Made by a program: the position numbers and the translations under genes. This document shows positions 25,817-34,364 of a stretch of DNA of 34,560 bases, one piece after another. A model generated the notes under the pieces. The model did not search any database, was not told the DNA's origin, and saw nothing but the letters and a program-made list of their open reading frames with translations. This stretch comes from Candidatus Hydrogenedentota bacterium (GTDB lineage: Bacteria; Hydrogenedentota; Hydrogenedentia; Hydrogenedentales; CAILVY01), in the NCBI GenBank assembly GCA_029565395.1, contig JAKQOG010000207.1, forward strand, positions 1 through 34,560, written 5' to 3'. Position 1 is the stretch's first letter; the number at the start of each line of letters is the position of its first letter.

Positions 25817-27028
25817 ATGAGCATTAACCTAGTGACAGGAGGTGTCCCAAGGGGGCAAGACTATTTTGGCCGGGAATCTTTTATTGAACAACTTTGGAGT
25901 CGTTTACGCACCGATAATGTGTTATTGCTTGCTCCCCGGCGTTATGGCAAAACTGGGGCCATGTTTCAATTGCTCGACAATCCGAGAGCACCCTTTCGCC
26001 CTATCTTTATAAATGTTGAACCCATAGAATCTGCTTCTGACTTCATGATAGAGCTTCTTGCATCATTGCGCCAGGATGATCGCCTTGCCCAAATGACGAA
26101 CAAGCTCTGGGAGGGTACAAAGAATATCGGGAAAAATTTAAAAAAATCCACCGCGCAAATTGATATTGGAATGTTTAAGGTACATTTACGCGAGCATACG
26201 GATGTACAGGAAAACTGGGCATTGTATGGCGAGAAAATCATCGAATTACTAGAAAAAGGACAAGACCGGCCATTACTAATGATTGATGAATTCCCCATCA
26301 TGGTCCATCACATCGCTCAGCATAACATAGATGAGTTAAGGCGGTTGATGCGGTGGTTTCGTAGTGCACGATTAACTCCAAAAGCTAAAACACGTTTTCT
26401 TTTAGGGGGTTCTATTAATTTGATGCCTACGTTAGATGCGATAGGCTTGATAGGCACTGTGAATGATCTTGCGATTGAAAAATTAGGCCCCTTCGATGAT
26501 GAAACAGCCTTTAGATTCATTAAAACAGCCATAACATCGCAGAAAATGGTTGTTGGAGAGGGGGTTATCCAACATATAGTTGATATTATTGGAACGCATG
26601 TGCCGTATCTTTTGTCCGTCCTTGTTACCTCTCTGTTTGATCGGCAACGAACAAAAGGCAAGCCAATTACTAATGAGATGGTAGATGATGTGTTCAGCAC
26701 AGAACTTTTAAGCCGTGCCACTCCGTTTTTCAATCACTATTATAGGCGGCTTCAAGATTATTATGCAGGTGATGAAGTCAGGCAGGCCAAAGTCCTATTG
26801 AGTTTACTTTCACGAGCAGCCGGGCCGGTTCAACGAGACACCTTATATCAAGAATACCTGAGAGTTTCGGGTATTCCACATACATCCGATGCGCTGGAAA
26901 AATTTCTATGGCTTATGCAGAAATTGGAGAATGATTTCTATGTAAGCTTATTCGAGAACAAATATGATTTCTCCAATCGCACCATAAAGCTATGGTGGCA
27001 AACCAACTATGGGTATCAATTTGTATGA
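25817..27028 (+). CDS. P-loop ATPase, archaeal-ATPase/STAND-like
   Basis: The 403-residue protein is a P-loop NTPase of the kind annotated as archaeal ATPase (ATPase_2-like). It opens with FGRESFIEQL, then a Walker A of the RYGKT type (LLAPRRYGKT, 37-46), Walker B LLMIDEFP (153-160) and sensor-1-like FLLGGS (194-199). The C-terminal third is helical and could include a winged helix. No membrane segment or nuclease motif is visible. AAGGAGG lies 6 bases before the ATG at 25817; the frame is open upstream to 25748, but that part is coded by the palindrome and has no ribosome binding site. It is AT-rich compared with the flanking carbohydrate and flagellar genes. Its stop overlaps the start of a second ATPase. 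Function unknown; related proteins occur in defence and mobile elements. Confidence 0.8.
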   Translation: MSINLVTGGVPRGQDYFGRESFIEQLWSRLRTDNVLLLAPRRYGKTGAMFQLLDNPRAPFRPIFINVEPIESASDFMIELLASLRQDDRLAQMTNKLWEGTKNIGKNLKKSTAQIDIGMFKVHLREHTDVQENWALYGEKIIELLEKGQDRPLLMIDEFPIMVHHIAQHNIDELRRLMRWFRSARLTPKAKTRFLLGGSINLMPTLDAIGLIGTVNDLAIEKLGPFDDETAFRFIKTAITSQKMVVGEGVIQHIVDIIGTHVPYLLSVLVTSLFDRQRTKGKPITNEMVDDVFSTELLSRATPFFNHYYRRLQDYYAGDEVRQAKVLLSLLSRAAGPVQRDTLYQEYLRVSGIPHTSDALEKFLWLMQKLENDFYVSLFENKYDFSNRTIKLWWQTNYGYQFV

Positions 27029-28800
27029 TCGCCAACCATCAAATTCATGTATACCATCCTCAGAAAACGAGGCCCGATGATCTTGAGGCTATTTTTGTCG
27101 GACGAGAACCTCTTGTAAATGATATTTTAGCTCGTTTGGAGGAATGGAAACCCTCCTCATCCCGTCAACACTATCTTATTATGGGTCGGCGCGGCATTGG
27201 GAAAACATGCCTCCTGCAGATAATCCGGCATCGAATTTTGCAGAGTGTTCTCAGTGCCAAATGTTTTCCGATTATTCTTGCCGAAGAAGGGTATAGCCTT
27301 GGCAGCATTGCGTGTCTTTTGCTTCAGGCCCTTGAAGTGCTTTCCACGGAGTTTCGGGATAAAGAAGTAGTGATTATGGTTGGGCAATTGAAACATGACC
27401 CTGACGATAAAAAAGTAGTGGATTTGGCGCTTGACGCATTCCGGCGATATCACAAAGAAACAGGCAAATGTGTTCTGCTCATGATTGAGAATATGAACCG
27501 AGTTCTTGATTGGCAAATGCGCCATGGAGTGCAAACGCATCTTCTCAGAAAAATCCTTATAGAGGAAGATTGGCTTGTGTTGATTGCCACTTCGCCAACC
27601 TATGTAAATGCCATTACCAAACCAGACGAACCCTTATTTGAATTTTTCCAAATCAAGACCCTGAATGAATTAACCCTCGAAGAACAGACGCTTTTGCTCA
27701 ATAAACTCGCTCAATTGGAAGGCAATACTGGCTTTTCTGAACACGTGGCAGAATTCCAATCAAAACTCCATGCCCTGTATCATTATACTGGCGGAAATCC
27801 CCGATTGTCTGTTCTCTTATATCCTCTCATCGCCCATCAAAGATTTGCTGATGTCCAAGGAGAGCTTGTTTCCCTTCTGGATAGTATGACCCCTTTCTAT
27901 CATGAGCGGATGAATGATTTGGCTCCCCAGGAAGCGTATGTTATCGAACAAATGGCCTTAATGCCCGAATGCTGTACACCGACAGAACTTGCAAAAAACG
28001 CCCGCATGTCAGCCAAAATCGTTCGCTCATTACTGAAGCGTCTCGAGGAGTCCGGCTATGTCCGCCGTGAACCGCGCCGGAAAAAGCAGACCATATACAT
28101 CATCCCCGAACGATTTTTCCGGATTTGGCTGCAAATGTCGTATTCGAGGACACTCCGCGGGCGCACGCAATACCTTCTGGAATTTTTTTTCACTTGGTAT
28201 TCCCTTCAAGAAGAACACAGCCGTGTCCATGACGAATGGGCAAAACAATCTTGCCGTGGCATGACGGTTAAGAAAGACGATTTTGCAAAACATGCGGTGG
28301 AACACATGCAATCCTCCAACGTAGTATCGGAGCATCGCGAAAAATACGCGCAAGAAGTTGTTGCCACATTTGCAGGAAACGATATCGATATTGAAAAGAA
28401 CACAACCCATGCACGCAGCCGGATTCCGATTGAGCCACCTGCTTATGATTCCGCTAAAATTCTTCATTTTTTCCATCAAAAGGAATGGGGGGACAATGCT
28501 AACAACAGGAAACTTGCCCAATGGTTCCTGTTTTTGGCATTCAAAGCGAGAAAATTGAGCCTAATCCGCGATATCTTGGGTTCTACTTCAAAACACACAG
28601 ATGCGGAATATTTCACACCACACCTTATTGCACTCAACTTTCTTGAGTCAAACCGGGATCCCTCAATTATAGAACGACAGCATCCTGAAGTGCGTGAAGC
28701 AGTGTTGCTTTTGGTTGAACTATATGATCATCCCAATGATGACACTATGCAGAACAACATCGATAAGTCCGTATACGAAAATGACGCGTTTTTCACATGA
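27025..28800 (+). CDS. Second P-loop ATPase with winged-helix domain
   Basis: The 591-residue protein begins with IFVGREPLVNDIL, then Walker A GRRGIGKT (54-61), a Walker B-like LLMIENMN (151-158) in which Glu-Asn replaces the usual Asp-Glu, sensor 1 LIATSPTY (186-193) and a GGNPR sensor-2 motif (256-260) typical of archaeal-type and STAND ATPases. A MarR-like winged helix follows at about 304-360 (PTELAKNARMSAKIVRSLLKRLEESGYVRREP). The C-terminal 230 residues are helical with no family I recognise. The ATG at 27025 overlaps the TGA of the first ATPase (ATGA); an in-frame ATG at 26992 lies inside that gene without a ribosome binding site. The winged helix makes it a candidate for binding the upstream palindrome. 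It ends 60 bp before the convergent flagellar operon. Confidence 0.82.
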   Translation: MIANHQIHVYHPQKTRPDDLEAIFVGREPLVNDILARLEEWKPSSSRQHYLIMGRRGIGKTCLLQIIRHRILQSVLSAKCFPIILAEEGYSLGSIACLLLQALEVLSTEFRDKEVVIMVGQLKHDPDDKKVVDLALDAFRRYHKETGKCVLLMIENMNRVLDWQMRHGVQTHLLRKILIEEDWLVLIATSPTYVNAITKPDEPLFEFFQIKTLNELTLEEQTLLLNKLAQLEGNTGFSEHVAEFQSKLHALYHYTGGNPRLSVLLYPLIAHQRFADVQGELVSLLDSMTPFYHERMNDLAPQEAYVIEQMALMPECCTPTELAKNARMSAKIVRSLLKRLEESGYVRREPRRKKQTIYIIPERFFRIWLQMSYSRTLRGRTQYLLEFFFTWYSLQEEHSRVHDEWAKQSCRGMTVKKDDFAKHAVEHMQSSNVVSEHREKYAQEVVATFAGNDIDIEKNTTHARSRIPIEPPAYDSAKILHFFHQKEWGDNANNRKLAQWFLFLAFKARKLSLIRDILGSTSKHTDAEYFTPHLIALNFLESNRDPSIIERQHPEVREAVLLLVELYDHPNDDTMQNNIDKSVYENDAFFT

Positions 28801-28860
28801 GCAAATGCCAGCAGCATGGCGCACTGAAAATTTGGAATTTACTTCTTTGGTTTTAACGGA

Positions 28861-29133
28861 CTATTTGGCCCGCTGTTTGTTGAGGCGGTAGACGAAGGCG
28901 AGGACTTCTGCGACGGCCTGGTAGAGGGATTCGGGGATGGGGATGTTGATGTCGAGTTTGGAGAGGACGGCGACGAGATCGGGGTCTTCGTGAACGTGGA
29001 TGCCGTGCTCTTTGGCGACGGCGATGATCTTTTCGGCGATGATTCGCTGGCCTTTGGCGATGATGCGGGGCGCGGCGTCTGCTTCGGCGTCGTAGCGTAA
29101 GGCGACAGCTTTTTTTGGTTTTTCCCGCTTCAT
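28861..29133 (-). CDS. FlhB C-terminal-domain-like protein (FlhX/YlqH type)
   Basis: The 90-residue protein matches the cytoplasmic domain of FlhB that follows the NPTH cleavage site: AVALRYDAEADAAPRIIAKG (9-28), then HGIHVHEDPDLVAVLSKLDIN and IPESLYQAVAEVLAFVYRLN. It lacks FlhB's membrane part and the NPTH motif itself. Such stand-alone proteins occur in many flagellar operons and can partly replace the cut FlhB fragment in export substrate switching. The ATG overlaps the fliK stop (ATGA), so the two are coupled, which fits the known FliK-FlhB interaction. It is the last gene of the operon. Confidence 0.9.
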   Translation of the reverse strand: MKREKPKKAVALRYDAEADAAPRIIAKGQRIIAEKIIAVAKEHGIHVHEDPDLVAVLSKLDINIPIPESLYQAVAEVLAFVYRLNKQRAK

Positions 29134-30311
29134 AATTTCACATCAATCCCTGAAAAGCGGCGCATCATGGCTGCCGCGGCGCGGATGCGGTCGCCATCCC
29201 ACCGCGAGACAGTAATATGTGCTTTTAGATATCCTGCTTTATCCAATGAGTCAACCAATTCATCGGAGGCGTCTCTGATTGCCTGGACAATTTCGGAGGT
29301 AGTGGCTTTGAAATGACAGGCGCATCGGCCAGCGGTCATTTGCAGAGTAATCCATAGATCACCTAGCCGGGTGGTGTTGAGATCGAGAGCCACCAAGGCG
29401 TTGTGTTGATCGAAGGGTTTTCCCTTGTTGCGTCCTTCGCCGAAAAAGTGCACTTGAGCAAAGCGCAACTCACTTCCTGATGGGAGCGGAATTTCGAGAA
29501 AAAGATAAGGTTGCTCCAGTGCGCGGAGATTTTGGAGTTCCCCTCCGGAAAAACGATTCAGTACGCGCTGAACAGCGTCATCAAACTGGCGCAGTTGCCC
29601 ATTTTCACGCAGCCATGCGCGCAGCGGCTCCTGTTCGCGCAATTGTGCTAATTGTGTTCGAATATCTTTCGATAAAGACTCCAGGGAAGCATCTATTGAA
29701 TTTGTTTTCAATGCAAGGGCAAGCCGCGCTTCCAAGGATCGTTTACTGCTGAGTTGTTCGAGGAGATTTTTAAACCCCGTGGTTTCCATCGCGGTGAACT
29801 GCGTTACCCATGCGCCAAATCGCGTGGCAAGATCGCCGGATAAAGCGCCTTGGGAAGACGCTTGTGCGAGCAGTGTGGCGAGTTGTTCCACGTCAGCACC
29901 GAGGGAGCCGCGGGAAAGAAACAAAGTGAATAATTGCTGAAGGACCTGAGTGGTTTGTGGCAGGTGCGCCGGAATGAGTGTGGGGGCCACGTCCGCTATA
30001 GGCAGTGCTCCGAGGGATTCGAGTACGGATGTTAGGAGAGTATTGGGAATGACTGTTCCGGCGGCGGTTTCAGGAGCGGCGGCGGCGGGGGATATCCTCA
30101 ATTGGAGTTTTGCGGCGGTTCCCAGTACTTCGACGCGGACAGTCTCACCGGGGGTTAATTCCACGGAGGGATCCAAGGCGATGCGCGCCGCGCCTAATTG
30201 CAGGAGCAATTTGTCACCTTGCATCTGCACCACAGTTTGAAAGGCTTGGCCGGGGCGCAATGCCCCCCCATAAATGTTTTGCAGCGTGACGGTGTTTATT
30301 TGCGGGATCAT
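29130..30311 (-). CDS. fliK: Flagellar hook-length control protein FliK-like
   Basis: The 393-residue protein has the FliK layout: a variable Ala/Gln/Thr-rich N-terminal part and a folded C-terminal domain at about 268-365 (YLFLEIPLPSGSELRFAQVHFF, then LGDLWITLQMTAGRCACHFKA), which talks to FlhB when the hook reaches its length. Relatives in this type of operon are often annotated only as hook-length control proteins. The ATG at 30311 follows a purine-rich element on the minus strand. It sits after the SwrB-like gene and overlaps the FlhB-like gene by four bases. The N-terminal part has no motif I can name. Confidence 0.8.
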   Translation of the reverse strand: MIPQINTVTLQNIYGGALRPGQAFQTVVQMQGDKLLLQLGAARIALDPSVELTPGETVRVEVLGTAAKLQLRISPAAAAPETAAGTVIPNTLLTSVLESLGALPIADVAPTLIPAHLPQTTQVLQQLFTLFLSRGSLGADVEQLATLLAQASSQGALSGDLATRFGAWVTQFTAMETTGFKNLLEQLSSKRSLEARLALALKTNSIDASLESLSKDIRTQLAQLREQEPLRAWLRENGQLRQFDDAVQRVLNRFSGGELQNLRALEQPYLFLEIPLPSGSELRFAQVHFFGEGRNKGKPFDQHNALVALDLNTTRLGDLWITLQMTAGRCACHFKATTSEIVQAIRDASDELVDSLDKAGYLKAHITVSRWDGDRIRAAAAMMRRFSGIDVKL

Positions 30312-30377
30312 GTGCTTTTTCCCGCGAAACCGGCCGGCCCCTTGACCCGTGTGTCCTGAGACCGAAGGTGTTTCATG

Positions 30378-31256
30378 TTACATCCGTTTTTGCCGTGCCA
30401 AGCTGAGCATCAAGCGCACTTCGCCCTTGCCCACGCCTAATTCGCGGGCAATCTCCGGGATGCTCATGCCCGCATCGCTGTATTCTGTTACACGTTGCTG
30501 TAAGGAAAGGGAAATTTTAGTATTGGCGGGAGGAGGAGAGTTTGAGGGCGGCATGGTGGCGGAGCGTTGTTGAGCGGGAATCAGGTCGAGCAACGCACGG
30601 AACGCTGCGCGTGCGTTTTCGGAGTCTTCAGGGGGGGCGGTACTTTTTACCGGTTTATTCTTGAGGGGAGGTTGTATGGGGGTATCATCAGTCTCGAATC
30701 CGCCCCAATCCGCAAATGCCGATTGCACCGATGTGTCCGGTGGCGGGGGAGGCGGTGGTGGAGTGGGTGTTTCCGGGGCATGCCGCTCCAAATGGATAGG
30801 GGGAGGCGGTGGACTGGCTTTATGCAGTGTGGCAGTTTGGGTGATTGTGGAATCCGGCGCCGACGTAGCAGCTAATGCAGGATGGTCTTGAAGACAAGCG
30901 AGTTGCTGTTGCAGGTTCTGAAGGTCTGTTTTTGCTTCCAGGAGTTGCTTTGCCAGTGTTTGTTGTTGTTCGTAGAGGCGTTCGTTTTTTGCCATGCTCT
31001 GGGCAAGAATTTGCTTGACTTGCGAAACCTTTTTGTCCAATTCCTGGTTGAATTCTTTTGCCAGATGTTTTTGTTGGGTGATGACGCTTCGCATGGTTTC
31101 AAAGAGCAGTGCCATGTCGGCGATATCCGCTTTGGTTTGTTCGAGGCGAAGCCGTTCTTTTTTTTCATTGCGGCTGTACAGGACGGTCAGCAATAAAAAA
31201 CAGGCCATGGCGATCACGGCCATGCCGATAAGCGCAATCATAATTATATTCTGCAT
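30378..31256 (-). CDS. SwrB-like membrane-anchored coiled-coil protein with HTH tail
   Basis: The 292-residue protein has one membrane segment (about 4-26), a basic stop-transfer stretch, a long coiled coil (about 30-125), a Pro-rich linker (about 145-215), and a C-terminal helix-turn-helix (about 245-292: YSDAGMSIPEIARELGVGKGEVRLMLSLARQ). This order of parts, and the place downstream of the sigma-28 gene, is that of SwrB/DUF6115 proteins, which in Bacillus help switch on flagellar export and sit next to sigD. The HTH may be a protein-contact module rather than a DNA binder. SwrB is described mainly from Gram-positive bacteria, so the assignment rests on architecture and synteny. Confidence 0.65.
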   Translation of the reverse strand: MQNIIMIALIGMAVIAMACFLLLTVLYSRNEKKERLRLEQTKADIADMALLFETMRSVITQQKHLAKEFNQELDKKVSQVKQILAQSMAKNERLYEQQQTLAKQLLEAKTDLQNLQQQLACLQDHPALAATSAPDSTITQTATLHKASPPPPPIHLERHAPETPTPPPPPPPPDTSVQSAFADWGGFETDDTPIQPPLKNKPVKSTAPPEDSENARAAFRALLDLIPAQQRSATMPPSNSPPPANTKISLSLQQRVTEYSDAGMSIPEIARELGVGKGEVRLMLSLARQKRM

Positions 31257-31280
31257 GTTGACGTCCCGATGGGTGCGTAT

Positions 31281-31625
31281 CTACACAATAACATCCAGGT
31301 GATGACTGTCTTCGCCTTCAGCCAGGCGATGACGTTCTGCTGCGGCTTTGCGATCCGGAGATGATTCTTCCGATTCTTCCTGGGCTTCGTCTTCTTTGCG
31401 CCGCCGCTGGCCCATGAAGGGGTTTTTCCGCCGCAGTTCCTCATCCACGCGTTCGTTTTTGGCGGTGGTCTGGCCTACCTGCGATTCCACATTCACCTGT
31501 TGTTGGGCGGCGTCTGAGGCGCTGCGTGCCTGGGCGGCCAGGGAGGCGCGGTCCACGGCCTGTTGAATGCGCTCCACGGCGGTCACCCGGGCCAATTCGG
31601 TATTTGGGTCTATCGGTTGCGGCAT
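31281..31625 (-). CDS. Small charged protein of the flagellar operon, unknown function
   Basis: The 114-residue protein is highly charged and probably largely disordered, with a Gln/Ala-rich first half, a run of Arg/Lys and Glu in the second half (about 63-95) and the ending HHLDVIV. Small proteins with acidic/basic tails and a LDV-type ending next to sigma-28 genes are seen in other flagellar operons, but I cannot name a family. It lies 9 bp after fliA and 24 bp before the SwrB-like gene. Confidence 0.6.
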   Translation of the reverse strand: MPQPIDPNTELARVTAVERIQQAVDRASLAAQARSASDAAQQQVNVESQVGQTTAKNERVDEELRRKNPFMGQRRRKEDEAQEESEESSPDRKAAAERHRLAEGEDSHHLDVIV

Positions 31626-31634
31626 TGCCCCTGT

Positions 31635-32399
31635 TTACCCTTCTTCTTGATTCACCACTTTGCGCAAGCGTTTCATTGCAGCGCTGTGAATCTGACATAT
31701 GCGTGATTCGGAGACTTCCAACACCAGGCCAATTTCCTTAAGGGTAAGTTCTTCGTAATAGTATAAGTTTAACACTTTCTGTTGTTGGTCGGGTAGTTGA
31801 AGAATGGCTTTGACGAGGCGGTCGCGCCGTTCGCGAAGTTCGGCAATTTTACTGGGGCTGGGGGCCATGACGTTTGTAGTAAGGTCTTTTTTCCGGCTCT
31901 CCTGGGGTTCGTCTTCAGAAGGTAAGTAATCGTCCAAGGAAAGGATTTGGGCGGTCTGCAGTTGGGCATAGGTGCCTTCCACATGTTCTTCGGTAGTGCC
32001 CAGTTCCTCCGCAATGTCCTGATACGAAGGTTCGTGACCGCGTTCATGCCGCAATTTTTCTTTGGCCGCACCCACCTTCCTGGCCATGGCGCGCAGGGAG
32101 CGCGGCGCCCAGTCGAGGGACCGGATTTGGTCGATAATGGCGCCGCGGATACGGATGGAGGCATAGGTGGAGAACTTGATTTCCTGTGTGTGGTCGAATT
32201 TTTCCAGGGCATCCAGGAGCCCCATAATGCCCCAACTGACGAGGTCATCCATTTCAACGCTGGAGGGCACATGGATGGCCATACGGCCTGCAATGTACCG
32301 CACCACGCGCATGTAGTGCATGATGAGATCATCGCGGGCGGCGGAATCGCCCTGTTCCTTGAATCGAATCCAAAGATCTTTTTCCGTAGCGTCGTTCAA
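31635..32399 (-). CDS. fliA: RNA polymerase sigma factor for flagellar operons (sigma-28)
   Basis: The 254-residue protein is a FliA/SigD/WhiG sigma factor that directs transcription of late flagellar genes. Region 2 (about 8-95) has VEMDDLVSWGIMGLLDALEKFD and the -10-binding FSTYASIRIRGAIIDQIRSLDW; region 3 is about 100-165; region 4 (about 195-248) ends in the helix-turn-helix LTLKEIGLVLEVSESRICQIH. The start is a TTG at 32399 that overlaps the TGA of the upstream fliY-type gene (TTGA), and no ATG lies near enough to keep region 2 whole. Translation is therefore likely coupled to the gene before. An anti-sigma factor FlgM is not in the window. Confidence 0.93.
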   Translation of the reverse strand: MNDATEKDLWIRFKEQGDSAARDDLIMHYMRVVRYIAGRMAIHVPSSVEMDDLVSWGIMGLLDALEKFDHTQEIKFSTYASIRIRGAIIDQIRSLDWAPRSLRAMARKVGAAKEKLRHERGHEPSYQDIAEELGTTEEHVEGTYAQLQTAQILSLDDYLPSEDEPQESRKKDLTTNVMAPSPSKIAELRERRDRLVKAILQLPDQQQKVLNLYYYEELTLKEIGLVLEVSESRICQIHSAAMKRLRKVVNQEEG

Positions 32400-33301
32400 T
32401 GCAAGCTTTCAATCCGGGCTTGTTGGCTGACAATTTCCGTGATGCGCAGGCCGAATTTTTCGTCTACCACAACGACATCGCCGCGAGCGATAAGTTTGTC
32501 ATTAATGAGCAATTCGATGGGTTCATCGACAAGATGGCCAACTTCGATGATGGAGCCGGGGCCCAGATTCAGAATATCGCCGATTTGCATTTGCACCCGT
32601 CCCAATCGGGCCGTTGCTTCCAGGCGGATATCCAAGACCATGCCAATATTTTCAGTGCCTTTGTGGTTGGGGGGGGGCGTTTTGGGTTGTTCGGCCACGG
32701 TTTCAAATCCACTTAATATATCCGCCATCTCGTTCGGGCTCAGGGTGGGGGGGGCGGAGGTGGTTTGTTGGATGCCTTCTGGCGCCATGTGTTCTACACT
32801 TTCACTGTATGCGAAGATGCCTTTTCCAGACAGGTTGCCGCCGGTGAAGGAGAAGTGGCAGGCCACGGCATTAGACCCGAGAAAATCCGACAACAGATTC
32901 GCGGTTACGGGTGCGGTGATTTCAACCATATCCAGTTGTTCCACCCCGCGCCCAAAACGTTCCATTAGATTTGACACACCACCGCCCAATGTGGGCCCGG
33001 CGGCCTCGCGAAGGGCGGCGATATCATCTTCGGTTAATACATCTTTTGCAGATGGCTCGGTCTCCATAATTGTACTGGCGAAGCGCGCCGCGTCTGCCGT
33101 GGTGAAAAGCAGCACCACCTGGCCCAATCCGTTTTTAATGCGGCCCATAAAGGCCACTGGATACTGATCGGCTACAACGCCGGAGAAAGGTTGTGGTGTT
33201 TCGGGTGAATAATCAAATGGCAGGGACAGCATTGCGTTGAATACATCGAACGCGCCTCGAAGAAATCCGTCCACGATAATTATGGCGGTATTTTCATTCA
33301 T
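32396..33301 (-). CDS. fliY: Flagellar motor switch protein, FliY-type (CheC-like plus FliN domain)
   Basis: The 301-residue protein joins an N-terminal CheC/CheX-like domain (about 1-170) to a C-terminal FliN (SpoA) domain (about 222-297: IRLEATARLGRVQMQIGDILNLGPGSIIEV, then DKLIARGDVVVVDEKFGLRITEI). Together with FliM it would form the C-ring that sets rotation direction. By eye the single visible CheY-P phosphatase-like helix reads ALREAAG where active copies carry ExxN, so the Asn is replaced by Gly and that site is probably inactive. The Pro/Thr-rich linker is about 170-220. It lies 10 bp after fliM and overlaps fliA. It could equally be named fliN. Confidence 0.85.
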   Translation of the reverse strand: MNENTAIIIVDGFLRGAFDVFNAMLSLPFDYSPETPQPFSGVVADQYPVAFMGRIKNGLGQVVLLFTTADAARFASTIMETEPSAKDVLTEDDIAALREAAGPTLGGGVSNLMERFGRGVEQLDMVEITAPVTANLLSDFLGSNAVACHFSFTGGNLSGKGIFAYSESVEHMAPEGIQQTTSAPPTLSPNEMADILSGFETVAEQPKTPPPNHKGTENIGMVLDIRLEATARLGRVQMQIGDILNLGPGSIIEVGHLVDEPIELLINDKLIARGDVVVVDEKFGLRITEIVSQQARIESLH

Positions 33302-33311
33302 TCCTGATTCC

Positions 33312-34295
33312 CTATTCTCGTGTTATTGCCGCCAGTTGTATGGCGCTTTGCTCTCCACGCCGTCCGCGTATTGCTTGATAGCGGCGAACGCCGCCGATTT
33401 CCACATCAATTGGTTCAAAGGGCGAACTGTCCAGTTGGACAATATCACCCACTTGCAGGCGGGCTATCTGCTGCAGGGTCAGTTGCGCGTGTCCCAAGAC
33501 GGCGTCCAGAGGCACTCCCGCCTTCAACATCAATCGGCTAATAGCCTGGCGGGTTGTTTTTGCGACCTCCGGATTCATGCGGCGTGAGAAATGGGCTTGC
33601 TGGGAAATTTGATCCAGAATAGGATTCAGCACCATAAGGGGAATGCAAAAGTCCATGGTGCCGACACTCTCGCCGATGTGCACTTCATACCCGACGAGAA
33701 TCACCATTTCGCTGCCGGCCACGATTTGCACAATGAGGGGGTCGTTTTCCTGTTGCACCACACTCATGTCAAACTCGATAAGCTGTTCCCAGGAGCGTTT
33801 CAGACAATCGAGCATCATAATTACAATGCGCTGGATAATCCGGTCCTCAATTTCAGTCAGTTCACGCGGTTCAGGCAGGGTAGAACCTTTTCCTCCGAGG
33901 ACCCGATCTACAATGGGGAAAACCATGGAGGGGCTGAGTTCCAGTATTGCGTTGCCTTCCAAGGGGGTCATATTGATAATAGCCAGAGATGTGGGCCGTG
34001 CCACGGACAGAATGAATTCGTCATAGGTAAGCTGGTCAATAGAGGTTAAATCCACCCGCACCACGGTGCGCAGGAAGGGCGGAAGCAAAATGCTGACTTC
34101 CCGCGAGAATGCTTCAAAAAGGCTTTGCAGACCTTTTAACTGCTCTTTGGACACACGTTCCGGACGGCGGAAGTCGTACGCGACCAGATGGAGTTCTTCG
34201 GCAGTTTCCGGCTTCTCCTCCGTCTCGCCGATGTCGCCTTCCGACACGGCACTCAGGAGCAGGTCCACTTCCTCCTGGCTGAGTATGTCGGCCAT
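33312..34295 (-). CDS. fliM: Flagellar motor switch protein FliM
   Basis: The 327-residue protein is full length for FliM. The N-terminal LSQEEVDLLLSAV (5-17) is the CheY-P-binding peptide, and the middle domain has FSREVSILLPPFLRTVV, SFAIINMTPLEG-like LAIINMTPLEGNAILEL, and DRVLGGKG. The C-terminal SpoA-like domain has DAVLGHAQLTLQQIARLQVGDIVQLD. The ATG at 34295 has AAGGGTG upstream on the minus strand. It is the first gene of the visible flagellar operon. Confidence 0.95.
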   Translation of the reverse strand: MADILSQEEVDLLLSAVSEGDIGETEEKPETAEELHLVAYDFRRPERVSKEQLKGLQSLFEAFSREVSILLPPFLRTVVRVDLTSIDQLTYDEFILSVARPTSLAIINMTPLEGNAILELSPSMVFPIVDRVLGGKGSTLPEPRELTEIEDRIIQRIVIMMLDCLKRSWEQLIEFDMSVVQQENDPLIVQIVAGSEMVILVGYEVHIGESVGTMDFCIPLMVLNPILDQISQQAHFSRRMNPEVAKTTRQAISRLMLKAGVPLDAVLGHAQLTLQQIARLQVGDIVQLDSSPFEPIDVEIGGVRRYQAIRGRRGEQSAIQLAAITRE

Positions 34296-34335
34296 GCTAA
34301 AATTTCACCCTTTTGTTAATAGATTAACCATGCTC

Positions 34336-34364
34336 AGTATATCACAGCATTTCAAGGTGCGCAA
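34336..34364 (-). promoter_or_regulatory. Sigma70-like promoter of the flagellar operon
   Basis: On the minus strand TTGCGC (34364-34359) and TATACT (34341-34336) are separated by 17 bases, which puts the transcript start about 35 bases before the fliM ATG. A perfect spacing and a near-consensus -10 support it; the -35 matches at three or four positions. The bases from 34365 to the right edge show no supportable gene. Confidence 0.45.

Noticed and set aside
26992..27024. Upstream ATG for the second ATPase
   Set aside because: It lies inside the first ATPase gene without a ribosome binding site; the ATGA overlap at 27025 is the better start.
31947..33167. A 406-codon plus-strand frame opposite fliA and fliY
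   Set aside because: Both sense genes are well supported by family motifs, and the antisense product shows none.
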